A stretch of DNA of 64,000 nt, taken from the NCBI GenBank assembly GCA_023374045.1, contig CM041776.1:45948171-46012170 (forward strand), in the 5' to 3' direction. Positions 53,042-64,000 of this stretch are shown piece after piece. Source of the stretch: Limonium bicolor (taxonomy: Eukaryota; Streptophyta; Magnoliopsida; Caryophyllales; Plumbaginaceae). The number at the start of each line of letters is the position of its first letter. Positions within the stretch are counted from its first letter, which is position 1. Position numbers and translations under genes: made by a program. The notes beneath the pieces are model-generated. The model saw only the letters and a list, made by a program, of their open reading frames with translations, did no database searches and was not told where the DNA came from.

Positions 53042-56028
53042 AATAGACTTTCAAAGTAAGCAAAAGTCCCAACAGAAAGGAGCTAAATGATGTCAAAACA
53101 GGTACTTAAGCAACAGAAGACGGTCAGAAGTCAGAATCTTTCAGAAGACGAAAAGCACACAGTAGACCATCATAAATTGGAAACATACAGAGGAGGTGAA
53201 AGCATACCACTTTTCAAAATAGAGGCTGGACATTTGCTTACATCACACACATACAGAAAGGGCAAAGTACCCTAGGATTGAAAGATCCATCGACAACGCA
53301 GAAATGGTCAAAAGACCAATGGGCCTGTTAGCCCTAGAACAGAAATGGCCCAAAGACCAAAGAACCCATCGGTCCCATTGATACCGAATGACGTCTACAT
53401 AGCATGCTACGGGTTAACCCGACCCAGTCAACCGCAACTCAGAATGCACAAAAACTAGGTCCCAAAACAAAAGCTTAAACATTCAGAACAAAAGGGTGTT
53501 TGTAAAACACAAAAATTAAAGCACAAAAGCTTTAAGCATAACGAAACAGAGATCATAGCTGAAACATAAGTCATAAGCCAAGACTAGCACAAATACAGAA
53601 AGTCGAACGGAAACAGAAGCCAAAATCACACTCTTAAAGCCATTCAAGGTTATAAACAAAGTGGAGCACTTTTAGAATGGAAATGCACATAAACGTGCTA
53701 AACATGTCAAAACAGATAATACATACTTAGGAGATAATAACCTCGTAAACGAAAGTCAAAACAAAGCTCAAACGAACGTTCTAGGCAAAATCAGAGGCTG
53801 TCCAAACATGAGTCCGGATGCACGTCCGACGCCAAATTAACACATGTCCGGATCACAAGTCCGGAAGCATGTCCGGTTTGAAAACCAAGAGACGGTCGGA
53901 CTTCTGCACAACCCTACAGGTCCAGACAGAGTCTGAAAATAACATACGCATGTCCGAACTTGCGTCTAGGCTTGCAAGTTCAAACATAAGTCGAATTGTA
54001 AACCCAAGACTCGTCCTCGTACCCCGTCCAGACTTATTTGTTTAGACGGAAGTCCGGAAGCGTAAAAAATTCAAACATACAACCGTCCAGCTAGCCCTAT
54101 TCGGACTACAAGTCCAGATGAAGGGTCGGACGCAGCCAAAACTGCAATTCAAAGCAAAACAATGGCAATAACCAGAGGCACAAAATCCCAGTACAATCAC
54201 AGTCTTTCTTTATATCAAAATAGCCAATCAATGCACTTCCCACGGGGTTTTAATAGAGCAAAACACAACTCAAAATCTAAGTCATATTCACACAAATCAG
54301 AGAACAAACAACACATTCGAAAGCAGAAACAAAATCGGGAACCCCCTGAGTGAACACATACAACTGAATCCTTATACACCTACCCCACATCCGAAGCAAA
54401 GCACTCTTCTACGTACTCCACACATAGCTCACTCCTCGAATCTCCTCTCGAACTTGACAGACAACGAACTGAACAATCGGATTCCAAAATCATAATCAGA
54501 AAAGGAAGAGGAAGGAACTCTATGAAGAATGAAATCAAAACTCATAACTATAAACCTGGAAGTCGACTGACTGACTAACATAATTCCTCAAGCAAATCTC
54601 CAGCAATTAATTATGGGAGGAGATTGAAGAAGATGAAAAAAGAAGCGCAAAAGGAGCAGTTGATGGAGAAGAACGAGCGCGAGAGGAAAGAAGAACGAGA
54701 ATAGTGAAAAGAGAATGAAGAGGGAAATTAAATATCGTAAAAGAAACTTCCCTCTCTTAACTAAATAGATAAAGAATATGACAACACTAACCCTCCTTCC
54801 ACAAGCCAACATAAGCAACCAGAAAATGACATAAGGTTGCTATTTACAAGATTAGAAAATAACATAAGCTCTCTTTGCGAATCAGAAACAAAAAAAAGGG
54901 TCACAACAACATTCACATACACATTCACACCCATATTTATACCATAGTGTACCGGTTACATTTTCACGATATACCCCACGAAGTGTAATTAACTTTTTTT
55001 TTGCAGTGTAACGGACTGTGCACAGTGTAGCAGCTAGTTTTGGCCTTTTAATATACTGGAAATGACACATAGGTGTAGAATCTCACAAATAATGTTCAAT
55101 AGTATAATTTAAGATCAATGTCAAATAAGCTTTCAATTTTTGTTGTAGAGAAATATTATGTGTCTTGTTTGACTTGTAGATAAAAAAAAGATCCTCATCT
55201 CTTATTCTAGATCTTTAGTGTAAATTGGGTCTCTTAGGTTGGTGTCTTAGTTTTTATATATTCTTAAATTGCACTTGCTATCTTATTATGATATAAAAAA
55301 AATTATTAGAAGTTATGCATATGTGGGCATATGACTTCTTTCGATGCCTTTAAGCATGCAAGAGGGGGTTGGGACTATGTTATATTACTGGTTCTATTTG
55401 CAGTAATTGGTTATATCTTTGATAGTCATTTTAGGAAATATTAGATAAAAATAAACAAATCATTACATAATCAGATATTGGACAATAGTTATGTTTGACA
55501 AGTTGATTGTCTCTTCTTATTTGTAAGTAGTCACTTGAACCTTCGCCTAGCTTTGGGAAGCCTTTATCTCAGTTCAAAGTATTTTTTAGGGATAATTATC
55601 ACTCTTGTTGTTCTACCATCATGATACATAAAGAATCTTCCTTTTGTATCTTCCTTTTTTTTCACGTGCATCAATCAAGTTTGTCCAATCTACAATAATC
55701 TACAATGTGAAAGGAATAATACATTTTGGTGGTGTGATGGTGCAATCTGTTGGTATTTACACTAATTAGAGGGTACACCGAGTAAAATTGTATGCCATCG
55801 CATTAGTTCAGTTATGAGGTAGAGTGACATTCCTTTTACATTTGGAGGGGTATATTATAAAATTTCCCTTAATTTAACTACTATGATATATAATATTAAT
55901 ATACAATAACTTTGTAGATTTGAGTTTAAAATATATGGTAAACCCTATTTTGATTTTATATAGTGAAGTTTATTTATTGTATACATAATATATAATTTAT
56001 TGTCTAAAAAACAAGCGGTCAATGTAGA
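53042..56028. other. Unclassified AT-rich DNA with a GTCCGG array
   Basis: No supported gene. The stretch 53042-54900 is A-rich on the plus strand and carries an array of GTCCGGA, GTCCGAC and TCCGGAC words at about 53810-54135, built like the LTR arrays elsewhere in the window. It may be part of a further, unrecognised LTR. The stretch 54900-56028 is AT-rich without repeats I can place. Confidence 0.4.
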
Positions 56029-56167
56029 GCGAAGGATAAACAATTCAAGAGGATCTAAACCATTACCATTCTATGTGGAAAGAGATCACAAAAGTGGTGG
56101 ACCTTGGGCTCTTTTCTTTAATCGCACCTTTGATGATATATCGGTTTGTCGCTATGATGATCGATAC
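56029..56167 (+). pseudogene. Coding-like fragment interrupted by RE-G
   Basis: In the frame of 56000 the plus strand reads an uninterrupted protein-like segment (RGSKPLPFYVERDHKSGG, then ALFFNRTFDDISVCRYDD) with a balanced residue mix, unlike the AT-rich DNA before it. It stops making sense at the RE-G LTR at 56168. I do not recognise the family. It could be a broken host exon, an old element, or chance. Confidence 0.2.
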
Positions 56168-56904
56168 TGTCACAATCCAATCTCCAGGGGTGATAGCGCT
56201 GAACCTCACCCCCAACGATCTAAGGAACTCAATGGTTGTGGTGATCACCGAGTGTTACTCAATGCAAGGAGGACTTGGGAGCTGGGCTTGCCGAGTTAGC
56301 ATGTGGGTGTCTTGGGGCTATGCATATCAAAGATGCGGGCTGCGTCGCTGAGAGCTGGCCGTGACGCGCGGGAGACAAGTGATGGGTCCGGGACCCTGGC
56401 ACTTGGTCAAAACGCAGAGGTAAACCTGACGAGGTTATGCAAGTAATGAGTCTGGGACTCAGGTACTTGGCAGTGAGCTGGGCTCACCTTGAATGCAAGT
56501 GGGTGGAACCGGTCTTCGTGACTGGGTTTGACATGGGCGGTTGGTCCCCGGGGGATCATGCAAGTCACAAGCAATACCAATGATGACACTGGTGTCATAG
56601 CCAGAGGGCAAGAAAAGGAAGAGCACAAGCATAAGTTGCCATACCTCCCAATGTGTTTCTGTGGCTTGGTCTTGACTGGGTTAAGACAAGCTTACAGCGG
56701 GGCCGAGTTAGCTTTGACAAGCACGGAATCCTAAGACACGGACGCTGCAGTGCTGGGCAGGGCGTTGGTGTGTGACTAGGTGCGCGGGGCAACGTCGAGT
56801 GACAAGGGCCACGACACGGTGACAAGGCTAAGGACATGTTCTAGGGGCGCTGGGTGATGCCAGGCCAGTCTAAACATGGCCATGAGCTTGTTTACGGGTG
56901 TGTC

Positions 56905-57115
56905 AAGATGCACGGGCAATGCCAAGGTGCAAGCGCTAGGCGCTAGGGCACGCTTGGGCACAAGCGTGGCGTCGAGGACAAAGGCAAGTGCGGGCGATGC
57001 CAAGACACAGGTGCTGGGTGCTAGGGTGTGCTTGGGCACACCAGGACATGCTACAAGCGCTGGGCGCTAAGGCAGCAGCGAGGCATAGGAAGCACGGGCG
57101 CGCGCTGGGCGCTAG
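56905..57115 (+). repeat. GC-rich tandem block in RE-G LTR
   Basis: Two ~84-bp imperfect units (from about 56908 and 56992) with GATGCCAAG, GCGCTAGGCGCTAGGG and TTGGGCAC words, then extra GCTGGGCGCTA copies to 57115. It is repeated at about 62425-62637 in the right LTR. Confidence 0.7.
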
Positions 57116-57926
57116 GCGCCGTGCCACCCGAGAAACCCTAGTTTTCAGGGTTTGCCCGAATGTCCTTGGAATGCATCGTGTATGCTATTTTTGTGCTAGA
57201 TTCTATTGAGATCTCTTCCATGATTATCTCCCTTTATTTGGGAGGCCGTTGGCTGGTTATATTGGTAGTTGCACGAATGGTTAAGGCCTTTAGTAAAAAT
57301 TGGATTTTTACTGGGGCTGTTACCGTATGAAAATTACTGCGGTAAACTTGGAGTTACCTTGGAACCTTTTACCTAAGTGGTAAGGTTGGTTCGATACTTA
57401 TGGGAAGAATCTAAAGCTGCTAGTTATCTTAGTAGGTGGTGGAGATTTTTGTGGGAAGAGGTTAAAGTCCTTTCCTTGATTTTAGGAATCGGTTAAAGTG
57501 AATCTAGACACTTTGATTCCTAAACAAATCTCACCAGCCTAGAGATAAAAGTGGGCTTGATTATCTTATGGCGATAAGCATTGGGGGTTGAGATATTCTC
57601 TCCTCTTTTTGGGTAAATAACAAAATCTAGTTTTAAGGGTGAATCCTAACTACTTTGGTGGTTAAACCACCTTATGCGCCTAAGAGAGAAAAAGGAGGAA
57701 TCATGTTACTTTGTTGAGATTATTAGTGGTCAAGCCTATCTCTAAGGAGAGATAATAGGGGCGGCACTAATATAGGAAGTTGGGTTGAGATAAGATGCCA
57801 AGGGTTTAGCTAACCATGGGCGGCACTTATCTAGGAAACAAACTAGGAGATAAAAGTGCCTTTATCTTTGTGATAGTTGGCGCCACTTATCTCTAGAGTT
57901 TGTTATGATTCTGGTTGCCTCACTTC

Positions 57927-57940
57927 CTTATAAATATAAG
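57927..57940 (+). promoter_or_regulatory. TATA box of RE-G 5' LTR
   Basis: CTTATAAATATAAG followed by AGAGAGGGGA; the copy in the right LTR is at 63432-63445. Confidence 0.6.
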
Positions 57941-58503
57941 AGAGAGGGGAAGAGACGTGTTCCTCCGATCGAAATCCTCCCAAGAGCAACCCGAAATCAA
58001 TCCTAAGCAACCAAAGAGAGCTAAGCTTCCGTTCCTCACAAAGTTAAGATCAAAGGTCATTCCTTTACTCCTTATTCTTCCAAGAGAGTTAGGGGAAAGA
58101 TAGAACATGGTGTTCTTGATCTCCTTACCCCATGAGTGAGTTCGAAATCAGAAGTGACCAAGGTTAAAGACTTCACCTTTGCTAGAGTCCAGAGCAAGCA
58201 AGTGAGTTCCGAAAGTTCCCTCCTTGTTCTTGTGGATTGGCGAAGTGTGGGAGTGCCAAAGATCTAACCAGGCTGAAGTCGCGCGAGTTGTCCAGCTCCA
58301 AACCTACTCTTGGAGGGGAGTGGTTGAAGGGGTTCTCGTGGATGGTTGGCTGAGTCAAACTGAGGGCGGTACTGCATTCAAGTTCCTCTTTGTCCCTTTC
58401 GGTTTAAGCAAGTTTGTTGGTGCGTGGCTGGTGTGTTGGAAGGCTGGATGGATTGGGCGCAATCCTAGCCGGTCATAGCGATTAATTTATCGTGTGACAA
58501 GTG

Positions 58504-58515
58504 TGGTATCAGAGC
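58504..58515 (+). promoter_or_regulatory. Primer-binding site of RE-G (initiator Met tRNA)
   Basis: TGGTATCAGAGC begins four bases after the LTR, as in RE-A. The following bases (TACGTT) do not form the RE-A hairpin. Confidence 0.85.
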
Positions 58516-58736
58516 TACGTTCAAATTGAGCCACGTTCGACGAGAGCTACATAAAGTTTGGAACTTTATAAGCTGCACAACAAACAAACCGACAAACACT
58601 TCAAAGGTGCAATCTTGTTCTCTTCGAGTCTCCTTCTTCACCAACGGCTTTTCTTCAGTAAAGGTTGGACCTTTACCCACTTCGACACTTCAATGAGGCC
58701 AGCAAACTCTTGTGATGGTCACTTGAGTAGTTCGCG

Positions 58737-59435
58737 TTGGAGAAGTGGTTGGAGGAAGAAAAGGCCAAGCGCATTCAACCAGGAATGTCATTGTCGTCTT
58801 CGAGTTTGGTTTCGGTGACGATCGTGATGGAGGGAGTATTAGCACTCAAAGAGGCAGTAAAACACCTCTTAAGGGAGTGGCTAATAGAGGAGAATCGACG
58901 AAGATCACCAGCTTGTGAGCATGAAGTGGCGCAAGGGTTAAGCGCAAAAGGAGTCCTTAAAGCTGCGGTTGAGGTTAGCTTCTGTTTTCCACCCGAATCT
59001 CCTTCTCCAATGGGTTTTATTGATGATAAAACGAAGTTAGAAGAGGCTCAAGCAAGTGTCCAAGTTCTAAGGTGTGTGGCACACCAATCAGGGAAGAGAC
59101 ATGCGCCTAGGGTGCAAGGTGTTCTTCGCCATGAACCGAGACAATCCGAGGCTAGAGCTGATGTTGGCGCAATAAAGGTGAGACCTTTAGGTGCTGCCAA
59201 GGGTGTGGACAACCAGAATGAAGCAAAGAACCAACCGTGGGCTGATAAGGAAGGGTTTGCAAGAGGATTTCCTAGCTACCGCCTTGATCCTGCAAGGAGA
59301 GGCAGGATGGTGCTTCCTAGGGTCCCAAAGCCTAAACTTGGTTCTTCTGGTGGCTGCGGCGGGCCAAGAGGAAGTCAAGTGGGAGCCCTAATTGAGGAAG
59401 GCTTTGCATCCGGGATGTGCAAGTGTGGCTTGTGA
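58737..59435 (+). CDS. Hypothetical 232-codon ORF of RE-G
   Basis: The longest open frame in RE-G. I do not recognise the protein. It is rich in Glu, Lys, Ala, Gly and Pro. It has a possible helical part (residues about 25-60, LALKEAVKHLLREWL), then a segment with PPESPSPM and a Gly-rich end (GSSGGCGGPRG). The PPESPSPM segment has a degenerate counterpart about 720 bp downstream (KSPSPL near 59725). No zinc knuckle, protease or polymerase motif. It may be a relic of a gag-like or captured sequence, or non-coding. Confidence 0.3.
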   Translation: MEKWLEEEKAKRIQPGMSLSSSSLVSVTIVMEGVLALKEAVKHLLREWLIEENRRRSPACEHEVAQGLSAKGVLKAAVEVSFCFPPESPSPMGFIDDKTKLEEAQASVQVLRCVAHQSGKRHAPRVQGVLRHEPRQSEARADVGAIKVRPLGAAKGVDNQNEAKNQPWADKEGFARGFPSYRLDPARRGRMVLPRVPKPKLGSSGGCGGPRGSQVGALIEEGFASGMCKCGL

Positions 59436-59990
59436 CCAAGTGAATCAACCTAAAGCGAAGCCTAAGTTTAGTACGAGGCCGGACGGATGTATGGTCCAGA
59501 TTCGGTGCTTGGTAAGGCTCTTGCTGAAGCGGCTGAGGTTGATAAGAGCTTCAAGGAGTTCTTGAAGGAAGTTAGCCAAGGGTGAGGTAGACTTGGACCT
59601 CGGTGAGTGGTCTTCAGAGGAAGACTTACCCCCTTTGCGATCTTGTGGATGATGGTACTAGCAAAAGGGCTAAACGGCTGGAGGAAAGTTGCAGATCAGG
59701 TTTGCTTTGGTTCTCCACTTAAGTCCCCTTCTCCATTGCTTTATAATGCTGATAAAATCAAGGGAGAAGAGGCTCGAGTCAATGCCAAGGGTTTGAGGCC
59801 TAGACCGCAAGGTAGAGTCGTCAAGAGGAGAAGCCACTACAAGAGTTGTGGAGGTGATTTTCTCAGTGCGCCATGGCAAGAGGTGACTAGGGCTGGATGT
59901 AGAGTGATAAAGGCGGGGCCTTTGATTACTACCAAGGGTGGAGATGACCATGAGAAAGCAAGGAACCGATCAAATGCGAAGATGGACAAG
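58945..59990 (+). repeat. Two diverged copies of a ~0.72-kb module in RE-G
   Basis: Copy 1 (about 58945-59245) and copy 2 (about 59665-59990) share ordered blocks: TCYCCTTCTCCA, GATAAAA...GAAGAGGCTC, and later GGNCCTTT..ACCAAGGGTG...GANNATGA. Their translations align as SPSP...DK-EEA-V...KG-D. A third CCTTCCCCTTCTC block is at about 60186. The module is therefore an old tandem duplication. Confidence 0.5.
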
Positions 59991-61661
59991 TGTGAGAGCA
60001 CCTTTCTTGTTCGACTCCAAGGCCGAAGTAAGTCTCCATAAGAAGGGCATGCTTGTGTATGCCGATGATGTTCTAGGCAGATTTTGGGAGCTGATCCTTC
60101 CCATTATCATCATGTGATGCTGTCCAAGGTTCGAGTACTCCTCAGAAGAACCGAAGCCACCGTAGAAGAAGGTTAGATTGGACCTCCTTCCCCTTCTCAT
60201 TCAAGACCGCTAAGTGAGAGTGAGCATGATCTATGGTATGTCAATGGGCTATTGTTTCCTTAAGTGTATGGCTTAAGAGGTTGTTCCTATTTTGAGATGG
60301 TTGTCTAGTTCTCATTGTTGGGTTGTTGGTCAATCGTAACAATGGTAAACTCCTTTTCCCTTGTTTGGATGAATAAAGTGTTCCTTGATTTATACTTCAC
60401 TGTGTTTGCAAAAATACCACTCGTGTGTGAGTGAGGGCAGCATTGTGCCTTATTGTTGCAAGAGGAACATGGAAGTAGTGGAATTGTGGTTAGGAGTTGG
60501 ACTCCTAAAGCAAGAAACAAGGAGCTATTCATCACCGCATGTAAGGTTGTGATCACATGTGGCGTGAAAGACCCTAATTTGGTAGGGAGGAAGGGAAAAG
60601 AGGTTAGGAAGGTACCCAAGCTCAGTTGGGGGAGCCTAACCATCCATCTAAAGTTGAGGAACAATTGGCAAGATCAGATTGGGGGAAGTAAGTGGCGAGT
60701 TGGACGAGCATGGCCTAGAAGACCCTAATTTCCCTTTGGAGCTGTATCTGGGATACAGGCTGGAAATTAGAGGGGCTTCACGTGAGTCATGATGAAGATT
60801 GGAGTAGTCATGGACTTGGTGTCAAGGAGAAGCCCTAGCGGATCAAGAGAGGATAGGATCCAAGTGAGGTCCCAGGATTCGGGACTTGTCGCACTACTAT
60901 GGCGCGGTCAAAGACGAAGTCATGGCGCGAGGCGTTCCAATGATCGATGGCATGGGCGTGCTGGGCGCGCAGAGCATCGACAAGGATGACAAGTCTTGAC
61001 AAAGAGAAGCGCGCAGGGTGCGAGACATTAGCGTGATCGAGCGCGAAGCGCAGCAGGCGCAAGGCCATGTGAAGATTGGTGCGAGGCGCTGCGGGCGTAA
61101 GGCTTGATGGGTGTTGCGCTGGGCAAGGCACCAGGACACGCATGTGAGGTAAAATTCTAGATACTTTGTATATCTTAACGTTATGCTTGTCTATGAGGTG
61201 ATGTAGGACTCACAAAGATAGACAAAGGAGACGTTGAAGATACTAAAAGATGAAAGAGTTGCCAAGCCATATGAGGAGACTAATGAGGAGTTTCCAAGAA
61301 GATGGTCTTGCCCGAGGAGGCAAACTTTCATGGCTTACTAGGATGCGATTGGCCAAACTTGAGGAGTTGATGTCCATCCTATGTGGCAAGTTGTGCTCAC
61401 TTTCCCCGGGGGATGAGTGTGTAGGCACAGAGGAAGCGTGGTGGACATATGGCCATGGGATGTCACCAAGCTGAAATTCAAAGGTATGACGATACGCTTT
61501 GTGGCTTAATTATGATTAAGCTAAGTTGTTTTGATGGTTGCTAGGCAAGAGCAACAAGGGAGGCGTGAGGGCGCCACATCATACAACTTGTGAAGGAAAA
61601 TACTTGGGGTTCAATGTCCCTGAGACCAAGACCACTCGAGGCTTTGCGAGGACGCCAAAGC
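59991..61661 (+). other. RE-G internal non-coding stretch
   Basis: No recognised protein. A GC-rich part (60900-61140) repeats GCGCGAAGCGC, GGCGCTG and AGGCGC words reminiscent of the GC-rich LTR block. The short ORFs (60453-60728, 60789-60989, 61250-61474) show no motif. Confidence 0.5.
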
Positions 61662-61676
61662 TTGGTTGGGGGAGGA
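61662..61676 (+). promoter_or_regulatory. Polypurine tract of RE-G
   Basis: GGTTGGGGGAGGA directly before the TG of the right LTR at 61677. Confidence 0.75.
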
Positions 61677-64000
61677 TGTCACAATCCAATCTCCAGGGGT
61701 GATAGCGCTGAACCCTCACCCCCAACGATCTAAGGAACTCAATGGTTGTGGTGATCACCGAGTGTTACTCAATGCAAGGAGGACTTGGGAGCTGGGCTTG
61801 CCGAGTTAGCATGTGGGTGTCTTGGGGCTACGCATATCAAAGATGCGGGCTGCGTCGCTGAGAGCTGGCCGTGACGCGCGGGAGACAAGTGATGGGTCCG
61901 GGACCCTGGCACTTGGTCAAAACGCAGAGGTAACCTGACGAGGTTATGCAAGTAATGAGTCTGGGACTCAGGTACTTGGCAGTGAGCTGGGCTCACCTTG
62001 AATGCAAGTGGGTGGAACCGGTCTTCGTGACTGGGGTTTGACATGTGGCGGTTGGTCCCTGGGGGATCATGCAAGTCACAAGCAATACCAATGATGACAC
62101 TGGGTGTCATAGCCAAAGGGCAAGAGAAGGAAGAGCACAAGCATAAGTTGCCATACTTCCCAATGTGTTTCTGTGGCTTGGTCTTGACTGGGTTAAGACA
62201 AGCTTACAGCGGGGCCAAGTTAGCTTTGACAAGCACGGCATCCTAAGACACGGACGCTGCAGTGCTGGGCACGGGCGTTGGCTGTGACTAGGTGCGCGGG
62301 GCAACGTCGAGTGACAAGGGCCACGACACGGTGACAAGGCTAAGGACATGTTCTAGGGGCGCTGGGTGATGCCAGGCCAAGTCTAGACATGGGCCATGAG
62401 CTTGTTTACGGGTGTGTCAAGATGCACGGGCATGCCAAGGTGCAAGCGCTAGGCGCTAGGGCACGCTTGGGCAAAGCCGTGGCGTCGAGGACAAAGGCAA
62501 GTGCGAGCGATGCCAAGACACGGGCGCTGGGCGCTAGGGTGTGCTTGGGCACGCTAGGACATGCTACAAGCGCTGGGCGCTAAGGTAGCAGCGAGGCATA
62601 GGGGAGCACGGGCGCGCGCTGGGCGCTAGGCGCCGTGTCACCCGAGAAACCCTAGTTTTCAGGGTTTGCCCGAATGTCCTTGGAATGCATCTTGTATGCT
62701 ATTTTTGTGCTAGATTCTGTTGGGATCTCTTCCATGATTATCTCCCTTTTGGGAGGCCGTTGGCTGGTTATATTGGTAGTTGCACGAATGGTTAAGGCCT
62801 TTAGTAAAAATTGGATTTTTACTGGGGCTGTTACCGTATGAAAATTACTGCGGTAAACTTTGGAGTTACCTTGGAACCTTTTACCTAAGTGGTTAAGGTT
62901 GGTTTCGATACTTATGGGAAGAATCTAAAGCTGCTGGTTATCTTAGTAGGTGGTGGAGATTTTTGTGGGAAGAGGTTAAAGTCCTTTCCTTGATTTTAGG
63001 AATCGGTTAAAGTGAATCTAGACACTTTGATTCCTAAACAATCTCACCAGCCTAGAGATAAAAGTGGGCTTGATTATCTTATGGCGATAAGCATTGGGGG
63101 TTGAGATATTCTCTCCTCTTTTTGGGTAAATAACAAAGCTAGTTTTAAGGGTGAATCCTAACTACTTTGGTTATAACCACCTTATGCGCCTAAGAGAAAA
63201 AGGAGGAATCTTGTTACTTTGTTGAGATATTAGTGGCCAAGCCTATCTCTAAGGAGAGATAATAGGGGCGGCACTAATATAGGAAGTTGGTTGAGATAAG
63301 ATGCCAAGGGTTTAGCTAACCATGGGCGGCACTTATCTAGGAAACAAACTAGGAGATAAAAGTGCCTTTATCTTTGTGATAGTTGGCGCCACTTATCTCT
63401 AGAGTTTGTTATGATTCTGGTTGCCTCACTCCCTTATAAATATAAGGAGAGGGAGAACGTGGTGAGATATAGAAATCCTCCCAAGAGCAATCCGAAATCA
63501 ATCCTAAGCAACCAAAGAGAGCTAAGCTTCCGTTCCTCACAAAGTTAAGATCAAAGGTCGTTCCTTTACTCCTTATTCTTCCAAGAGAGTTAGGGGAAAG
63601 ATAGAACATGGTGTTCTTGATCTCCTTACCCCATGAGTGAGTTCGAAATCAGAAGTGACCAAGGTTAAAGACTTCACCTTTGCTAGAGTCCAAGAGCAAG
63701 CAAGTGAGTTCCGAAAGTTCCCTCCTTGTTCTTGTGGATTGGCGAAGTGTGGGAGTGCCAAAGATCTAACCAGGCTGAAGTCGCGCGAGTTGTCCAGCTC
63801 CAAACCTACTCTTGGAGGGGAGTGGTTGAAGGGGTTCTCGTGGATGGTTGGCTGAGTCAAACTGAGGGCGGTACTGCATTCAAGTTCCTCTTTGTCCCTT
63901 TCGGTTTAAGCAAGTTTGTTGGTGTGTGGCGAATGTGTTGGAAGGCTGGATGGATTGGACGTAATCCTAGCCGGTCATAGCGATTAATTTATCGTGTGAC
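61677..64000 (+). repeat. RE-G right (3') LTR
   Basis: The copy of 56168-58499 with the same start. It ends at the window edge one base before the expected terminal A. Differences are scattered substitutions and small indels. Confidence 0.92.

Larger units (their letters stand above)
56168..58499 (+). repeat. RE-G left (5') LTR
   Basis: It matches 61677-64000 closely. It contains a GC-rich tandem block (56905-57115), a TATA box (57927-57940) and leader sequence. It shares no obvious similarity with the LTRs of RE-A, B or E, apart from using the same primer tRNA. The many ORFs in the GC-rich part (56407-57209, both strands) are overlapping chance frames. Confidence 0.92.
56168..64000 (+). mobile_element. 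RE-G: non-autonomous LTR retrotransposon
   Basis: It has a 2332-bp left LTR (56168-58499), PBS, 3.2 kb of internal DNA, PPT and a right LTR from 61677 to the window end. LTR termini are TGTCACA and TGTGACA, a 7-base inverted pair. There is no gag, protease, RT or integrase anywhere inside, so it must be mobilised by another element's proteins. The sequence before the left LTR is GATAC. The matching right duplication lies outside the window, which ends one base short of the expected terminal CA. Confidence 0.88.

Noticed and set aside
56407..57209. Many overlapping ORFs in the RE-G LTR
   Set aside because: The GC-rich tandem block lacks stops by composition. Frames shift between the two LTRs.

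Overview
This window is repeat-rich, gene-poor nuclear DNA of a flowering plant (species not determinable from the sequence). It is almost entirely nested LTR retrotransposons, and I see no intact host gene. The plant origin follows from Ty3/gypsy chromoviruses of the Tekay/Del type (very long LTRs, initiator-Met tRNA primer site, C-terminal chromodomain) and from an Athila-type element (Asp-tRNA primer site, DLGAS protease). I use local names below.

Layout. RE-0 is an old, divergent chromovirus LTR at 1-3554, continuing at 18129-19229. RE-A (3555-18123, + strand) is a complete 14.6-kb element inserted into RE-0, with 4.1-kb LTRs and a perfect 5-bp target duplication. RE-B (19230 to the assembly gap at 39273, - strand) is an older relative, split by two insertions. 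One is RE-C (23650-34445, - strand), a complete Athila-type element with a CTTAT duplication. The other is RE-D (35639-36970), a solo LTR with an ATAGC duplication. Exactly 500 N follow (39273-39772). RE-E (39773-51076, - strand) is a sister copy of RE-A whose distal LTR is lost in the gap. It sits in RE-F, a fragment of another related LTR (51077-53041). Then come 3 kb of unclassified AT-rich DNA and RE-G (56168-64000, + strand), a non-autonomous LTR element without gag or pol.

The main discovery is in RE-A, RE-E and RE-B. Between gag and pol these chromoviruses carry an exon for an AlkB-type 2-oxoglutarate/Fe(II) dioxygenase that looks like the plant ALKBH1 subfamily. The HxD, distal His and C-terminal Arg residues are all present. 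Gag itself is interrupted by two short GT-AG introns. One splice donor at the end of gag can join either of two acceptors. The first opens the AlkB exon and the second opens the protease of Pol. Both preserve phase 1. After allowing for one- or two-base deletions, exon lengths in RE-A and RE-E all fit this model. I therefore infer that the element makes Gag-AlkB and Gag-Pol by alternative 3' splice-site choice, while the unspliced RNA serves as genome. The AlkB exon survives in three copies of clearly different divergence, so it is a resident module of the lineage and not a one-off capture.

Other unusual structures include a 10-bp hairpin that buries the primer-binding site, and a cluster of hairpins (one with a UUCG loop) in the transcribed LTR leader. 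A pair of competing hairpins plus a second polypurine tract lies just after the pol stop. Large inverted-motif arrays sit inside the LTRs of several families. Many coding breaks are one-base losses in homopolymer runs, so some may be assembly errors and not true decay.
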